A stretch of 64,000 nucleotides of DNA, from contig NZ_SJPT01000004.1 of assembly GCF_007860095.1 (NCBI RefSeq), positions 736,729 to 800,728 on the forward strand, in the 5' to 3' direction. Positions 55,915 through 64,000 of the stretch are shown piece by piece; within the stretch, counting starts at the first letter, position 1, and the number at the start of each line of letters is the position of its first letter. The notes beneath the pieces are model-generated. The model worked only from the letters and a program-made list of their open reading frames with translations. It ran no database searches and had not been told where the DNA came from. Both the position numbers and the translations under genes were made by a program. This stretch comes from Novipirellula galeiformis (GTDB taxonomy: Bacteria; Planctomycetota; Planctomycetia; Pirellulales; Pirellulaceae).

Positions 55915-58221
55915 ATGACATATTGGCAAAATCGTTCCGCGGGTTGGAGTCGTCTGGGCGCCGCGTTGATGATGGTGGTCCTGGGGAGCATCACGGGAGC
56001 TAGGCAATCGGTTTGCGCGGATGAAACGGGCGATGGCGTCGAGCAATCGGTTGATCAGATGACGGAGCAGTTGATCGCGGAAGTCCGCCCCTCGTTGGTG
56101 ACGATTCGTGTCGAAGGTCGTGATGGGGATCTGATTGGCATGGGGACCGGTTTTGTCATCGATAGCGATGGGTTGATCGCGACCAACATGCACGTGATTG
56201 GGGAGGGACGTCCCTTTACCGTGGAAACGTTTGAAGGCCGGAAATTGCCTGTGGTTGCGATCGAAGCGTCCGATGCAACGAATGATTTGGCAATCGTTCG
56301 GGTGGCGGTGGGCGACGCCAAGCTATCCGCATTGACGTTGGCCGAGGGAGAGTCGGCTGCGCAGGGGAAGCGGGTCTTAGCGTTTGGTAATCCGCTTGGG
56401 CTTCAGGACAGTGTGGTGGAAGGGATGATTTCGGCAGTTCGTGAAATGGATGGCCGCGAAATGATCCAATTGGCGATGCCGGTGCAACCGGGCAACAGTG
56501 GTGGCCCGGTGGTGGATCAGCAGGGCGAGGTGCTCGGGATCGTCAATATGAAATCGGCGGTGGATGATAACCTTGGGTTTGCGATTCCGATCGATCACTT
56601 GAAACCGCTACGAGAGCAAGCAAATCCCATCGCCATGGATCGTTGGGTACGGCTTGGTGGGCTCGATGAGAATCAATGGGAGGTATTGTTCGGCGCCGCA
56701 TGGCGGCAGCGCGGTGGCGTGATTTCGGCAAGCGGAACCGGCACAGGTTTCGGAGGTCGTTCCTTGTGTTTGTCGAAAACGGTGGTCGACAAACCGGCAT
56801 ACGATATTTCGGTCATGGTGCGGTTGGATGATGAATCAGGAGCGGCTGGCATCGCATTTCACAGCGATGGCAACGATCGCCATTACGGTTTCTACCCCAG
56901 TAACGGAAAGATGCGGCTGACCTGTTTCTTAGGCGCCTCGGTCTATTCTTGGCAGGTGCTTAGCGATGTGAAGACCAAGCATTACTTGCCCGGTCAATGG
57001 AACCATTTGCGGGTCCGCATCGAAGAGGGGCGAATGAAATGTTATGTCAACGAGCATTTGGTCGTCGAATCCACCGACGCACAATTGACGCAAGGGCGGG
57101 TGGGGATCGTTAAGTTTCGTGATACGTCGCCAGAGTTTCGACGCTTTAACGTCGGCCCTGATTTAGCGGTGCCACCGATGAAACCCGAACTGGCGGATTG
57201 GTTAGCGGGGCTCGGAAACGGGGATTCCCCTCTCTCGGACGTCGATCAATTGCAAATCAATCGCTTGGCTCAAGCGGGTGACGTTGCGGCGCGAGAATTG
57301 ATGCGGCGGGCAGCGGAATTGGATGCGGAAGCCAAGCGGATTCGAAATCTGGCCGGCGACGTGCTGCGGGCTCCGTTGCTTGCACAACTGAGTGAACTCT
57401 TTGCCAGCGAAGCGGATACCCAAAAATCCAGCGAAGCGGATGTCGAGACGGGACCGCACGATCGGCTCGTCAAAGGGGCGCTGCTGATCGCGGCGATTGA
57501 GAATCCGGAAGTTGATATCGCCGCCTACGAAGCAAAACTGGTTCAGATGGCCGAAGAGGTCGTGGCACGTTTTGATGCCGAAGATGACGAGCAATCCAAA
57601 CGCCGGTTGCTCGATGAGTATCTGTTTCAAGAGAACGGATTTCACGGAGGTCGGTCGGAGTATTACCATCCGGCCAACAGTATGTTGGATCGCGTGATCG
57701 ACGACCGCGAGGGATTACCCATTACGTTGGCGATTCTGTACATCGATTTGGCTCGACGGCTCGGATTGCAAGTCGAAGGGGTGGGATTGCCGGGCCACTT
57801 TGTCGTCAAACAGGTCCTCAAATCGGGCGACGAGCAACTGATTGATGTGTTTGATCGTGGAAACGAATTGAGTCAAGAAGCGGCTGGCGAATTGGTTCAA
57901 CGGTTTGCGGGGCGGCCCATGGGGGATGCGGATTTGCAGTCACAAAGTGACCTCGATGTTTTGACCCGCGTGCTCAATAATTTGATTGGCATCGCGACCA
58001 AGGACCAGGACATCGACGCGATGTTGCGGCGTACAGAAATGTTTGTGGCGCTGCATCCCGCGGAGCATCGTTATCGTCTGATGCGCGCCCAGCTTCGGGC
58101 GATCTCGGGCCGCAGTGCCAGAGCTCAAGAAGATCTCGACGAATTGATCCGTCGCGAACCCGCCGGCCTCGAAGGGCTGCCGGTGCGGGAATTAGAAGCA
58201 GCCCTGCGCCGCGAAAACTAA
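55915..58221 (+). CDS. HtrA/DegP-like serine protease fused to LamG-like and SirB1-like domains
   Basis: 768 residues from an ATG. A signal peptide covers residues 1-35. The trypsin-like domain (~45-235) has the full triad: His93 (ATNMHVIG), Asp124 (TNDLAIVRV) and Ser195 (QPGNSGGPVV), with GNPLGLQDSVVEGMISAV before it. There is no PDZ domain where HtrA would have one. Residues ~245-415 look like a concanavalin/LamG-type (DUF1080-like) sandwich: YDISVMVRLDDESGAAGIAF, GQWNHLRVRIEEGRMKCYVN and GIVKFRDTSPEFRRFNVGPD. Residues ~520-680 match the SirB1/transglutaminase-like core2 family: YHPANSMLDRVIDDREGLPI, TLAILYIDLARRLGLQVEGV and LPGHFVVKQ. The end is TPR-like. Probably a periplasmic quality-control or stress protease. 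The ends are clean, so the fusion is not a sequencing join. Confidence 0.88.
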   Translation: MTYWQNRSAGWSRLGAALMMVVLGSITGARQSVCADETGDGVEQSVDQMTEQLIAEVRPSLVTIRVEGRDGDLIGMGTGFVIDSDGLIATNMHVIGEGRPFTVETFEGRKLPVVAIEASDATNDLAIVRVAVGDAKLSALTLAEGESAAQGKRVLAFGNPLGLQDSVVEGMISAVREMDGREMIQLAMPVQPGNSGGPVVDQQGEVLGIVNMKSAVDDNLGFAIPIDHLKPLREQANPIAMDRWVRLGGLDENQWEVLFGAAWRQRGGVISASGTGTGFGGRSLCLSKTVVDKPAYDISVMVRLDDESGAAGIAFHSDGNDRHYGFYPSNGKMRLTCFLGASVYSWQVLSDVKTKHYLPGQWNHLRVRIEEGRMKCYVNEHLVVESTDAQLTQGRVGIVKFRDTSPEFRRFNVGPDLAVPPMKPELADWLAGLGNGDSPLSDVDQLQINRLAQAGDVAARELMRRAAELDAEAKRIRNLAGDVLRAPLLAQLSELFASEADTQKSSEADVETGPHDRLVKGALLIAAIENPEVDIAAYEAKLVQMAEEVVARFDAEDDEQSKRRLLDEYLFQENGFHGGRSEYYHPANSMLDRVIDDREGLPITLAILYIDLARRLGLQVEGVGLPGHFVVKQVLKSGDEQLIDVFDRGNELSQEAAGELVQRFAGRPMGDADLQSQSDLDVLTRVLNNLIGIATKDQDIDAMLRRTEMFVALHPAEHRYRLMRAQLRAISGRSARAQEDLDELIRREPAGLEGLPVRELEAALRREN

Positions 58222-58242
58222 GTTTTTGAAGTTGCGAGTTTT

Positions 58243-58310
58243 CATAACCCGAAGCGTCAGCGAGGGACGATCACGCTGGACTCGGTCCCTCGCTTACGCG
58301 TCGGGTTATG
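58243..58310. repeat. Palindromic repeat, CATAACCCG family (copy 3), between convergent genes
   Basis: 25-base arms at 58243-58267 and 58286-58310 pair with two mismatches. It lies between the 3' ends of the HtrA-like gene and lepA, where it could act as a bidirectional terminator even without a T run. Confidence 0.85.
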
Positions 58311-58341
58311 ATTTACTGGGCAAACACGCCGGCGTCTCGAC

Positions 58342-60141
58342 TTAGCCTCCTTCGGAGTCACTCAAGACGGCCATGAACGCTTTTTGGCTAATTTCGACGT
58401 TGCCAATCGCCTTCATCCGCTTTTTACCTTCTTTTTGCTTTTGCAGCAGTTTGCGTTTTCGCGTGATGTCACCGCCGTAACATTTCGCAGTCACGTTCTT
58501 TCGCATCGCCGGTACGGTTTCTCGCGCGATCACACGGCTTCCGATCGCCGCTTGCACCGCCACTTCGAACATATGGCGTTCGATTTCGGCTTTCAATTTC
58601 TTGGCCACCGCGCGGCCACGTCGATCAGCGTCGGCGCGATGACACACCACGCTCAGCGCGTCGACTCGGTTGCCATTGACCATGATGTCCATACGAACGA
58701 GGTCGGCTGGTTCATAGCCAACCATCTCGTAGTCGAGGGTTCCGTAGCCTTTGGTACAGCTTTTGATTTTGTCGTGCAAATCGTAAACGACTTCGGCTAG
58801 CGGAATGTCGTAAGTCAGCATTGCACGCTGGGCACCGAGGTACTCTTGAGACTTTTGGATGCCGCGACGCTCTTGGCACAATTTCATGATCGCGCCGATG
58901 TAATCGTTCGGGACGATGACACTGCAGCGCACGATCGGTTGACGGAATTCTTCGATGTCGCCCGGATCCGGTACGTCTTGCGGCTTGCGAATCGAGACCG
59001 TCTCACCCCGTTTGTTGATGATTTCGTAGGTCACGTTGGGCGCGGTTTGCACCAAGTCGACGTCCGATTCGTTCTCTAAACGCTGTTGCACGATTTCCAT
59101 GTGCAACAGTCCGAGGAACCCACATCGGAAGCCGAAGCCAAGCGCTTCGCTTGTTTCCGGTTCGAATTCGAAGCTGGGGTCATTGATGGCCAACCGCTCC
59201 AACGCATCGCGCAGTTCGGTAAAGTCTTGACCGTCGCTGGGGAATAAGCCGCAATAGACCATGCGTTTGGGACGCGAGTATCCCGGCAACGGCGTGGTCC
59301 CTTGAGCGGACGCCAGCCCGACGGTATCGCCGATGTGGACATCGCCGAGACTTTTGATGTTGCAAATCAGATAGCCGACTTGCCCCGCTTTGAGTTCCTC
59401 ACAGGACTCACGTGCCGGGGCGAATCGCCCCAGTTCAATCACATCGTGGTTCGATCCCGCTCGCAAAAAGCGAATTTTTTGGCCTTTGCGGACGGTTCCA
59501 TTCATGACGCGAATGTAGGTGATCGCGCCACGGAAATCGTCGTAGTTCGAATCGAACACCATGGCTTGAAGCGGAGCGTCGGGATCGCCGGTCGGGGGCG
59601 GAATGTGTTCGATGATCGCGTCGAGCAATTCGTCGACACCGACTCCGGTTTTAGCGCTGACACGAACACATTCGTCGGGATCGGTCCCCAACGAATTCAT
59701 CATCTCTTCGGCCACTTCGTCGGGGCGAGCGTGCATCAGGTCGATTTTGTTGATCACCGGAATGATCTTCAAATTATGTTCCATGGCGGCATAGGCATTC
59801 GCGACCGTTTGCGCTTCAACACCTTGGAATGCATCGACCAACAACAGCACGCCTTCGCAACAGGCTAGCGAGCGAGAAACCTCGTAATGAAAGTCGACGT
59901 GACCGGGGGTGTCGATCAAATTCAATTCATAGTCTTTGCCGCCCCGATTGAAACGCATCGTCACGGCGCGGGCTTTGATGGTGATGCCACGTTCGCGTTC
60001 GAGCGCCAAGTCATCGAGCAATTGCGATTTCATGGCACGCAGGGTCACGGTGCCGGTGTGTTCAAGCAATCGATCGGCCAGCGTGCTCTTGCCGTGATCA
60101 ATGTGGGCGATAATGCAAAAGTTACGAATGTGAGCGGACAT
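58342..60141 (-). CDS. lepA: Elongation factor 4 (LepA)
   Basis: 599 residues, the normal length. GTPase motifs: G1 AHIDHGKST, G3 DTPGHVDF, G4 NKIDL, and the G2 region near RERGITIKA. The EF4-specific C-terminal domain is present (YGGDITRKRKLLQKQKEGKK with KRMKAIGNVEISQKAF). LepA is a ribosome-binding GTPase that back-translocates stalled ribosomes and is highly conserved. It is read from an ATG at 60141 and follows the ROK gene on the same strand with a 51-base gap, so the two could be co-transcribed. Nothing odd is seen in the sequence. Confidence 0.98.
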   Translation of the reverse strand: MSAHIRNFCIIAHIDHGKSTLADRLLEHTGTVTLRAMKSQLLDDLALERERGITIKARAVTMRFNRGGKDYELNLIDTPGHVDFHYEVSRSLACCEGVLLLVDAFQGVEAQTVANAYAAMEHNLKIIPVINKIDLMHARPDEVAEEMMNSLGTDPDECVRVSAKTGVGVDELLDAIIEHIPPPTGDPDAPLQAMVFDSNYDDFRGAITYIRVMNGTVRKGQKIRFLRAGSNHDVIELGRFAPARESCEELKAGQVGYLICNIKSLGDVHIGDTVGLASAQGTTPLPGYSRPKRMVYCGLFPSDGQDFTELRDALERLAINDPSFEFEPETSEALGFGFRCGFLGLLHMEIVQQRLENESDVDLVQTAPNVTYEIINKRGETVSIRKPQDVPDPGDIEEFRQPIVRCSVIVPNDYIGAIMKLCQERRGIQKSQEYLGAQRAMLTYDIPLAEVVYDLHDKIKSCTKGYGTLDYEMVGYEPADLVRMDIMVNGNRVDALSVVCHRADADRRGRAVAKKLKAEIERHMFEVAVQAAIGSRVIARETVPAMRKNVTAKCYGGDITRKRKLLQKQKEGKKRMKAIGNVEISQKAFMAVLSDSEGG

Positions 60142-60192
60142 ATTGCTTCTTTGGCCGTCAGCGGCCGTGTGACTAAAACTAATTCGAGGAGC

Positions 60193-61242
60193 CTATTTCT
60201 TTACGCCGAGCTCTTTGTTGTATTGTCGTCGGGCGTAACCGGCTACTCCAAGGTATCCCGCGTCACCCGCAAGGGACGCGAACGTAATTGTGGTTCCCTC
60301 GAACACATTCTCGAAGGTACGACTGCGGAATTCCGCCGATATTTTCGACAAAAAGCGTTGCCCGATACTGCAATCCGCTCCGCCAAAGTTCATCGCCCCC
60401 CCGAGCACCACCGAACCGGGGTCCAGGGTGTGGACGAAGGTGGTGATTCCGATGCCCAACCAGCGTGCGGTTTCGTCGATGATTTCGAGTGCGAGCGAGT
60501 CGCCATTTTGGGCCGCTTCATAGACGCGTTTTGCCGTCAATTCACTGTCGCCTCCGCCGAGCAATCCGCTCAGCGAACTTTTGGCGCCTTCGGTCAACCG
60601 TTGCCGGGTGCGTTGAACCACGGCGCTGGCCGAGGCATAGGCTTCGAGTTGTCCTCGGCCACCGCCCCAGACGCACAACCGTGCCGTGGGCGACGAATCG
60701 ATGATGACGTGTCCGCATTCGCCCGCGAAACTGTTTGCGCCATTGACCATTTCCCCGTCGATGATGATTCCGCCACCGACTCCGGTGCCGAGGGTCAACA
60801 GCAGCATCGAGGAGTGTTCTTTGCCACTGCCACGCCAAAATTCGCCATAGGCGGCTGCATTGGCATCATTCAGAAAGGAAACCGGGCGTTCGAGCATCTT
60901 CCCGATCGTGTCCCGGATCGGAAAGTCCCACCAGCTCGGCAATTGAGGGGGGGCGACGAGGTAGCCGGTGACGAGATCCATCGGTCCCGGAGCCCCTAAA
61001 CCGACGCGACGGACTTGGTCCGAAACGCCGAGTTGACCCTCGATATCTTGGATTACCGCAGCGATCCGCTGCATCGCCGCGGTGGGGCCTTCGGATTCGC
61101 GGGTGGGCAATTGTTCAAAGGCTAATGTTTCCCCTTCATCGTCGACCAAGCCAATCTTCATCGAGGTGCCGCCAATATCAATGCCCCAGAAAAAGGGGGG
61201 CGAGGCGGCCGCAGTAGCGGTGATTATTGGTGTATTGGGCAT
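60193..61242 (-). CDS. ROK-family sugar kinase (glucokinase-like) with altered zinc motif
   Basis: 349 residues from the ATG at 61242; the frame is open upstream but the extra residues are unlikely. Phosphate-1 motif GIDIGGTSMKIGLVDDEG opens the ATPase fold; VSFLNDANAAAYGEFW gives the catalytic Asp of the NDANAA motif; TLGTGVGGGIIIDGEMV is the phosphate-2 loop. The ROK zinc site usually reads GH...CxCGxxGCLE; here GHVIIDSS is followed by RLCVWGGGRGQLEA, keeping one Cys but losing the others, so structural zinc binding is probably absent. Likely a cytoplasmic hexokinase (glucose or N-acetyl sugars); the substrate cannot be read. It is placed just upstream of lepA. Confidence 0.9.
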   Translation of the reverse strand: MPNTPIITATAAASPPFFWGIDIGGTSMKIGLVDDEGETLAFEQLPTRESEGPTAAMQRIAAVIQDIEGQLGVSDQVRRVGLGAPGPMDLVTGYLVAPPQLPSWWDFPIRDTIGKMLERPVSFLNDANAAAYGEFWRGSGKEHSSMLLLTLGTGVGGGIIIDGEMVNGANSFAGECGHVIIDSSPTARLCVWGGGRGQLEAYASASAVVQRTRQRLTEGAKSSLSGLLGGGDSELTAKRVYEAAQNGDSLALEIIDETARWLGIGITTFVHTLDPGSVVLGGAMNFGGADCSIGQRFLSKISAEFRSRTFENVFEGTTITFASLAGDAGYLGVAGYARRQYNKELGVKK

Positions 61243-61757
61243 TTGACAATCGAGGGAGGGTTGGGGCTCTTTCGTGATGCGCTGCAGTATAAGAAAGCAC
61301 TCAAATTGCCACAACGGACAACCTGCGCACGCAAGCGGGCGATTGAAGCCGATCGGCAAGAATCATTCAACATCATTTGGGGCCGCCGGCATCCCGCCCG
61401 CGGCCCCTTAAACGCCAAGGTTTTCCCACCCCTGTTTCGTCATCGCAGGCATGTGCCGACGCCCTCGCGGGCTCGCAATTCGAAGTTGCTGTGTTCCTAA
61501 CGCGGTCCCTCGCTGACGCGTCGGGTTAGGATTTGCTAGGTAAAACGGCGATAACGCTACTTCAATAATGACGCATCGGGCTTTCCTTTGGTGGGCAGTT
61601 TCCTTTGGTGGGCAGCGCGTCCAACTTGCCCCCATGCGGGAATGTTGGGGCCAACCGGGCTTGTCGCAAGCGACGGGCTTAGCAAGAGCCGGGAGGGGTA
61701 GTTGCTTAACCGCCCCTCTTCACGCCAAGATAGTGAGCGATCTCCTCTTTTATCATC
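61243..61757. other. Gene-free region with half a palindromic repeat (copy 4)
   Basis: About 515 bases between the divergent ROK and YceH-like genes; several frames on both strands are open but none looks coding. At 61506-61530 it carries the right arm of the CATAACCCG palindrome family (TCCCTCGCTGACGCGTCGGG), and at 61530-61553 the GATTTGCTAGG...AAAACGGCG phrase shared with 55731-55752. Promoters for both flanking genes should be here. Confidence 0.55.
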
Positions 61758-62471
61758 ATGCATGTGCAGGCGGCTTTACCCATGTCCGACGAAACGAGTG
61801 AAGAAAAACCCAAACCCGTAGCCCTATCGCGCGATGCGCGTCGCGTGTTGGGAGTGTTGGTGGAAAAGGCCAAGACGACGCCTGACAATTATCCATTAAC
61901 CATGTCGGGGCTGATTAGCGGTAGCAATCAGAAATCGAATCGATCGCCTCAGTTGCAGCTCAATGAGGACGATGTCTTACAGGCTTTGGACGAATTGAAA
62001 CGAGTCGGTGCGGCGCGTGAGGTCCAAGGCAGCGGGCGGGCGACAAAATACCGCCACGCCGCTTACGAATGGTTTGATGTCGACAGTCCCGGCGCCTCGG
62101 TGATGACGGAACTGTTGCTACGTGGCCCGCAAACGCTTGGCGAAATTCGCACCCGCGCCTCGCGGATGTACCCGCTGGAGGACTTGAAGGTAGTCCAAGG
62201 GGTCGTCGATTCGTTGATCGAAAAAGACCTGGTGGAACCGTTGACGCCACCCGGACGCGGCCAAACCTTCGCACACAAATTGTATCCGCCCGAGGAGCGT
62301 CAGTACCTCGAAGCTCGATTGGAGAAGCAAGCGGCCGCAGCGGAATCGTCGACTGCGAGTGCACCGGCCAAAGCGAGTCTTGACGCGGTGGATGCCTTGA
62401 TCGCCCGACTCGAAACGGTGAACGAGCGGATCGATGCGTTGGAAAAACGGATCGAAGAACTTGAGTCGTAG
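61758..62471 (+). CDS. DUF480 (YceH-family) winged-helix protein
   Basis: 237 residues from the ATG at 61758; ATG 61782 (229 residues) is also possible. Family signature: LSRDARRVLGVLVEKAKTTP, DNYPLTMSGLISGSNQKSNR and SPQLQLNEDDVLQALDELKR, then ATKYRHAAYEWF and a second winged helix with VMTELLLRGPQTLGEIRTRA. The C-terminal ~45 residues are a coiled coil (ARLETVNERIDALEKRIEEL) after an Ala-rich linker. DUF480 proteins are widespread and uncharacterised; two tandem winged helices suggest DNA or nucleoprotein binding. It is convergent with the next gene (55-base gap). Confidence 0.92.
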   Translation: MHVQAALPMSDETSEEKPKPVALSRDARRVLGVLVEKAKTTPDNYPLTMSGLISGSNQKSNRSPQLQLNEDDVLQALDELKRVGAAREVQGSGRATKYRHAAYEWFDVDSPGASVMTELLLRGPQTLGEIRTRASRMYPLEDLKVVQGVVDSLIEKDLVEPLTPPGRGQTFAHKLYPPEERQYLEARLEKQAAAAESSTASAPAKASLDAVDALIARLETVNERIDALEKRIEELES

Positions 62472-62525
62472 CCAAGCGGTCAAACGTGTCTGGCGAGTCA
62501 GCCACGACGATGGCATCGAATCGCT

Positions 62526-64000
62526 TTACCACTTGCAGAGAGAATCGATGTAGTCAGCGCTGCCGTCTCGTTTCCAAGGGTCGAGTTGGGCTTGGGCTTT
62601 GAGTTGCTGGCCGCGACGCAGCGGCGAGACAAAGAACTGGCTGTGGATCTCGGGGATGGCCGTCATGTCGCCCCACAGCTTTTCGAACTGAGCCACTGGG
62701 AAAACGTCTTCTTGGGCATTGCCCCAACGTTTTTTGACATCCTTCAGCGTGATGTAGGTCGGCAACCGCTGCGCCATCGTGCGGATGGCTTGGTCGACGC
62801 GTTGGGGATCCGCTAGATCGGAGCGGGTCAGCCCAAAGGAATCCAGCAATCCGTCGATCGAGATCCATGTGGTCATCGAGTTATAGAAGGTGAGATCGAA
62901 TTCAATTCGCTCGTTCGGCATCGCTAGCCCTTCGACCAGCCGCGGTCGTCCATTGACCATCGCCAGCCCTCCGCCGCGGTCTTCCAAACGGCGGCTGATC
63001 ACTTCGAACGAGAGGGTCGCTTCGCCTGCGATGTGACAACCGAGTATTGCTGGGTCGATGTTTGCACCGAGCGTGTCGATGTTGTGCAGCATCAAGTAAT
63101 CGAGCTGGGGTTGGCGATCGAGCATTTGTTTCAACACGCCGCTGCGAAGCATGCCGGGGATCTCGAACCAATGTCCCACCGGGTGGATGCACTGGCTGGG
63201 CAAATTGTCGGTGTAATCGCTCGCTTCTCCCGCCGATTGGGCCCAGCCGATCAGTGCGGTTCGCAGACTCTCGCGTACTTTTTGCTGTTGTTCATCTAGG
63301 ATTTGTTGCGTGGTTTCCTCCCACAGAAAACGCAAATCACGGACTGTCGGAATCATTCTCAATCCGACGCCGCGGCCGGTCGAAACGAGCACGTTGTCGC
63401 CGAAACCGAATTGGTGGTTGCGGTCTAAAAAATCGCGGATCGGTCGATCGGTCAGATGGCTGGTCGTGAACACGTGAGGGATCGAGGCGTCATGTTTTTC
63501 GCTGCTGGCTCGGTTTTTGGCGAGATGGACTTCCATGAAACTGCGCTGGCGACCGGCAAAACGACAGAACGGATGCAATGCCTTGCAAACGCCCGCGCCT
63601 TCGGTCCAACGACTGCCGACGCCGGCGGCCAACGTGACGACGGCTACCCGGCCTGACTTGATCGCGGCCGCCCCAAGGTCTGCGTACTTGGTTTCAATGC
63701 CGCGACGCAAATCGATCACGTGTTCCGGCTTCACGTCCTGGATCATCGTGTTGGCCGGCAAACGGTTTTGTGACAATCCAATCCGCCCGCTAATCAGATC
63801 CGCGCGGATTTGTTCGTGTTGGACCCGATCAAACCCGATCCGATTCAACAGTGGCTCGAGGGAGGATTCGCTCGACGGTGGAACCGCCGCTGAGGGCAGG
63901 ATGCTCTCGAGCAACATGCCTGCGGTCGCCCGGCCGCTTTCATGATCCTGACACCGTTGGCTGATTCGCTCGAGTTCGGATCGCGTTCGCGAGGAGAGTT
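62526..64000 (-). CDS. UTP-sugar-1-phosphate uridylyltransferase-like protein (partial at window end)
   Basis: At least 463 residues. The ATG at 63917 is the first Met in the window, but the same frame stays open to base 64000 and reads as a plausible helix (SELERISQRCQDHESGRATA), so the true start may lie outside. The nucleotide-binding loop VVTLAAGVGSRWTEGAGVCK is a variant of the LxxGxGTR...K motif of UDP-glucose/UDP-sugar pyrophosphorylases. Other family features are PHVFTTSHLTDRPIRDFLDR, LQ-type substrate region HPVGHWFEIPGMLRSGVLKQ, LMLHNIDTLGANIDPAILG (the metal-binding Asp) and KKRWGNAQEDVFPVAQFEKL. It would activate a sugar phosphate with UTP; the sugar is not known. Confidence 0.85.
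   Translation of the reverse strand, partial: LSSRTRSELERISQRCQDHESGRATAGMLLESILPSAAVPPSSESSLEPLLNRIGFDRVQHEQIRADLISGRIGLSQNRLPANTMIQDVKPEHVIDLRRGIETKYADLGAAAIKSGRVAVVTLAAGVGSRWTEGAGVCKALHPFCRFAGRQRSFMEVHLAKNRASSEKHDASIPHVFTTSHLTDRPIRDFLDRNHQFGFGDNVLVSTGRGVGLRMIPTVRDLRFLWEETTQQILDEQQQKVRESLRTALIGWAQSAGEASDYTDNLPSQCIHPVGHWFEIPGMLRSGVLKQMLDRQPQLDYLMLHNIDTLGANIDPAILGCHIAGEATLSFEVISRRLEDRGGGLAMVNGRPRLVEGLAMPNERIEFDLTFYNSMTTWISIDGLLDSFGLTRSDLADPQRVDQAIRTMAQRLPTYITLKDVKKRWGNAQEDVFPVAQFEKLWGDMTAIPEIHSQFFVSPLRRGQQLKAQAQLDPWKRDGSADYIDSLCKW

Overview
The window looks like chromosome of a planctomycete of the Pirellulaceae (Rhodopirellula/Novipirellula-like). This rests on gene families rather than any marker gene: a serine/threonine kinase fused to WD40 repeats with a DWG in place of DFG, a giant beta-helical protein with an LEPR-type N-terminal motif, giant membrane-anchored caspase-like proteins, many TTG/GTG starts, and abundant palindromic intergenic repeats.

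1-28 kb: part of an unusual type VI secretion (T6SS) locus. On the minus strand are the N-terminal part of TssA (cut by the window edge) and an outer-membrane barrel-like protein. On the plus strand follow two coupled inner-membrane proteins, a single-chain TssB-TssC sheath protein with an acidic tail, a small basic protein, VgrG, an FHA-like/DUF6931 protein, a giant membrane-anchored pseudo-caspase, a PAAR tip protein, a lipoprotein with a PpiC/SurA-like fold, and a second giant pseudo-caspase carrying a von Willebrand A domain. Next to these sit three lysine-rich helical proteins, one with a central hydrophobic segment as in alpha-helical pore-forming toxins; I propose them as cargo candidates. 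Hcp, TssE/F/G/K, TssJ/L/M and ClpV are not in the window.

28-45 kb: a probable two-gene minus-strand unit of a 3,389-residue haemagglutinin-like adhesin (with an exact head-to-tail 1,275-bp internal duplication) and a kinase-WD40 protein, then a secreted protein with a short-repeat region.

45-54 kb: an accessory region of repeats. It holds a REP-associated tyrosine transposase flanked by its likely REP palindromes, a MITE-like element (second copy at 24.3 kb), an IS110 transposase remnant, and a row of unrelated small plus-strand genes (DUF1569, GYF_2 membrane protein, TIR-like effector-type protein, zinc-ribbon protein, two orphans) separated by long related non-coding repeats. The TIR-like gene lies between ~525-bp direct repeats. 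The region ends at the 3' end of a tRNA-Arg(TCG).

54-64 kb: mostly housekeeping genes: a truncated PQQ-like propeller gene, a redoxin, an HtrA-like protease fused to a LamG-like and a SirB1-like domain, LepA, a ROK kinase with a broken zinc motif, a DUF480/YceH protein and a UTP-sugar-phosphate uridylyltransferase that runs off the window. Family assignments come from motif reading alone; no database search was run.
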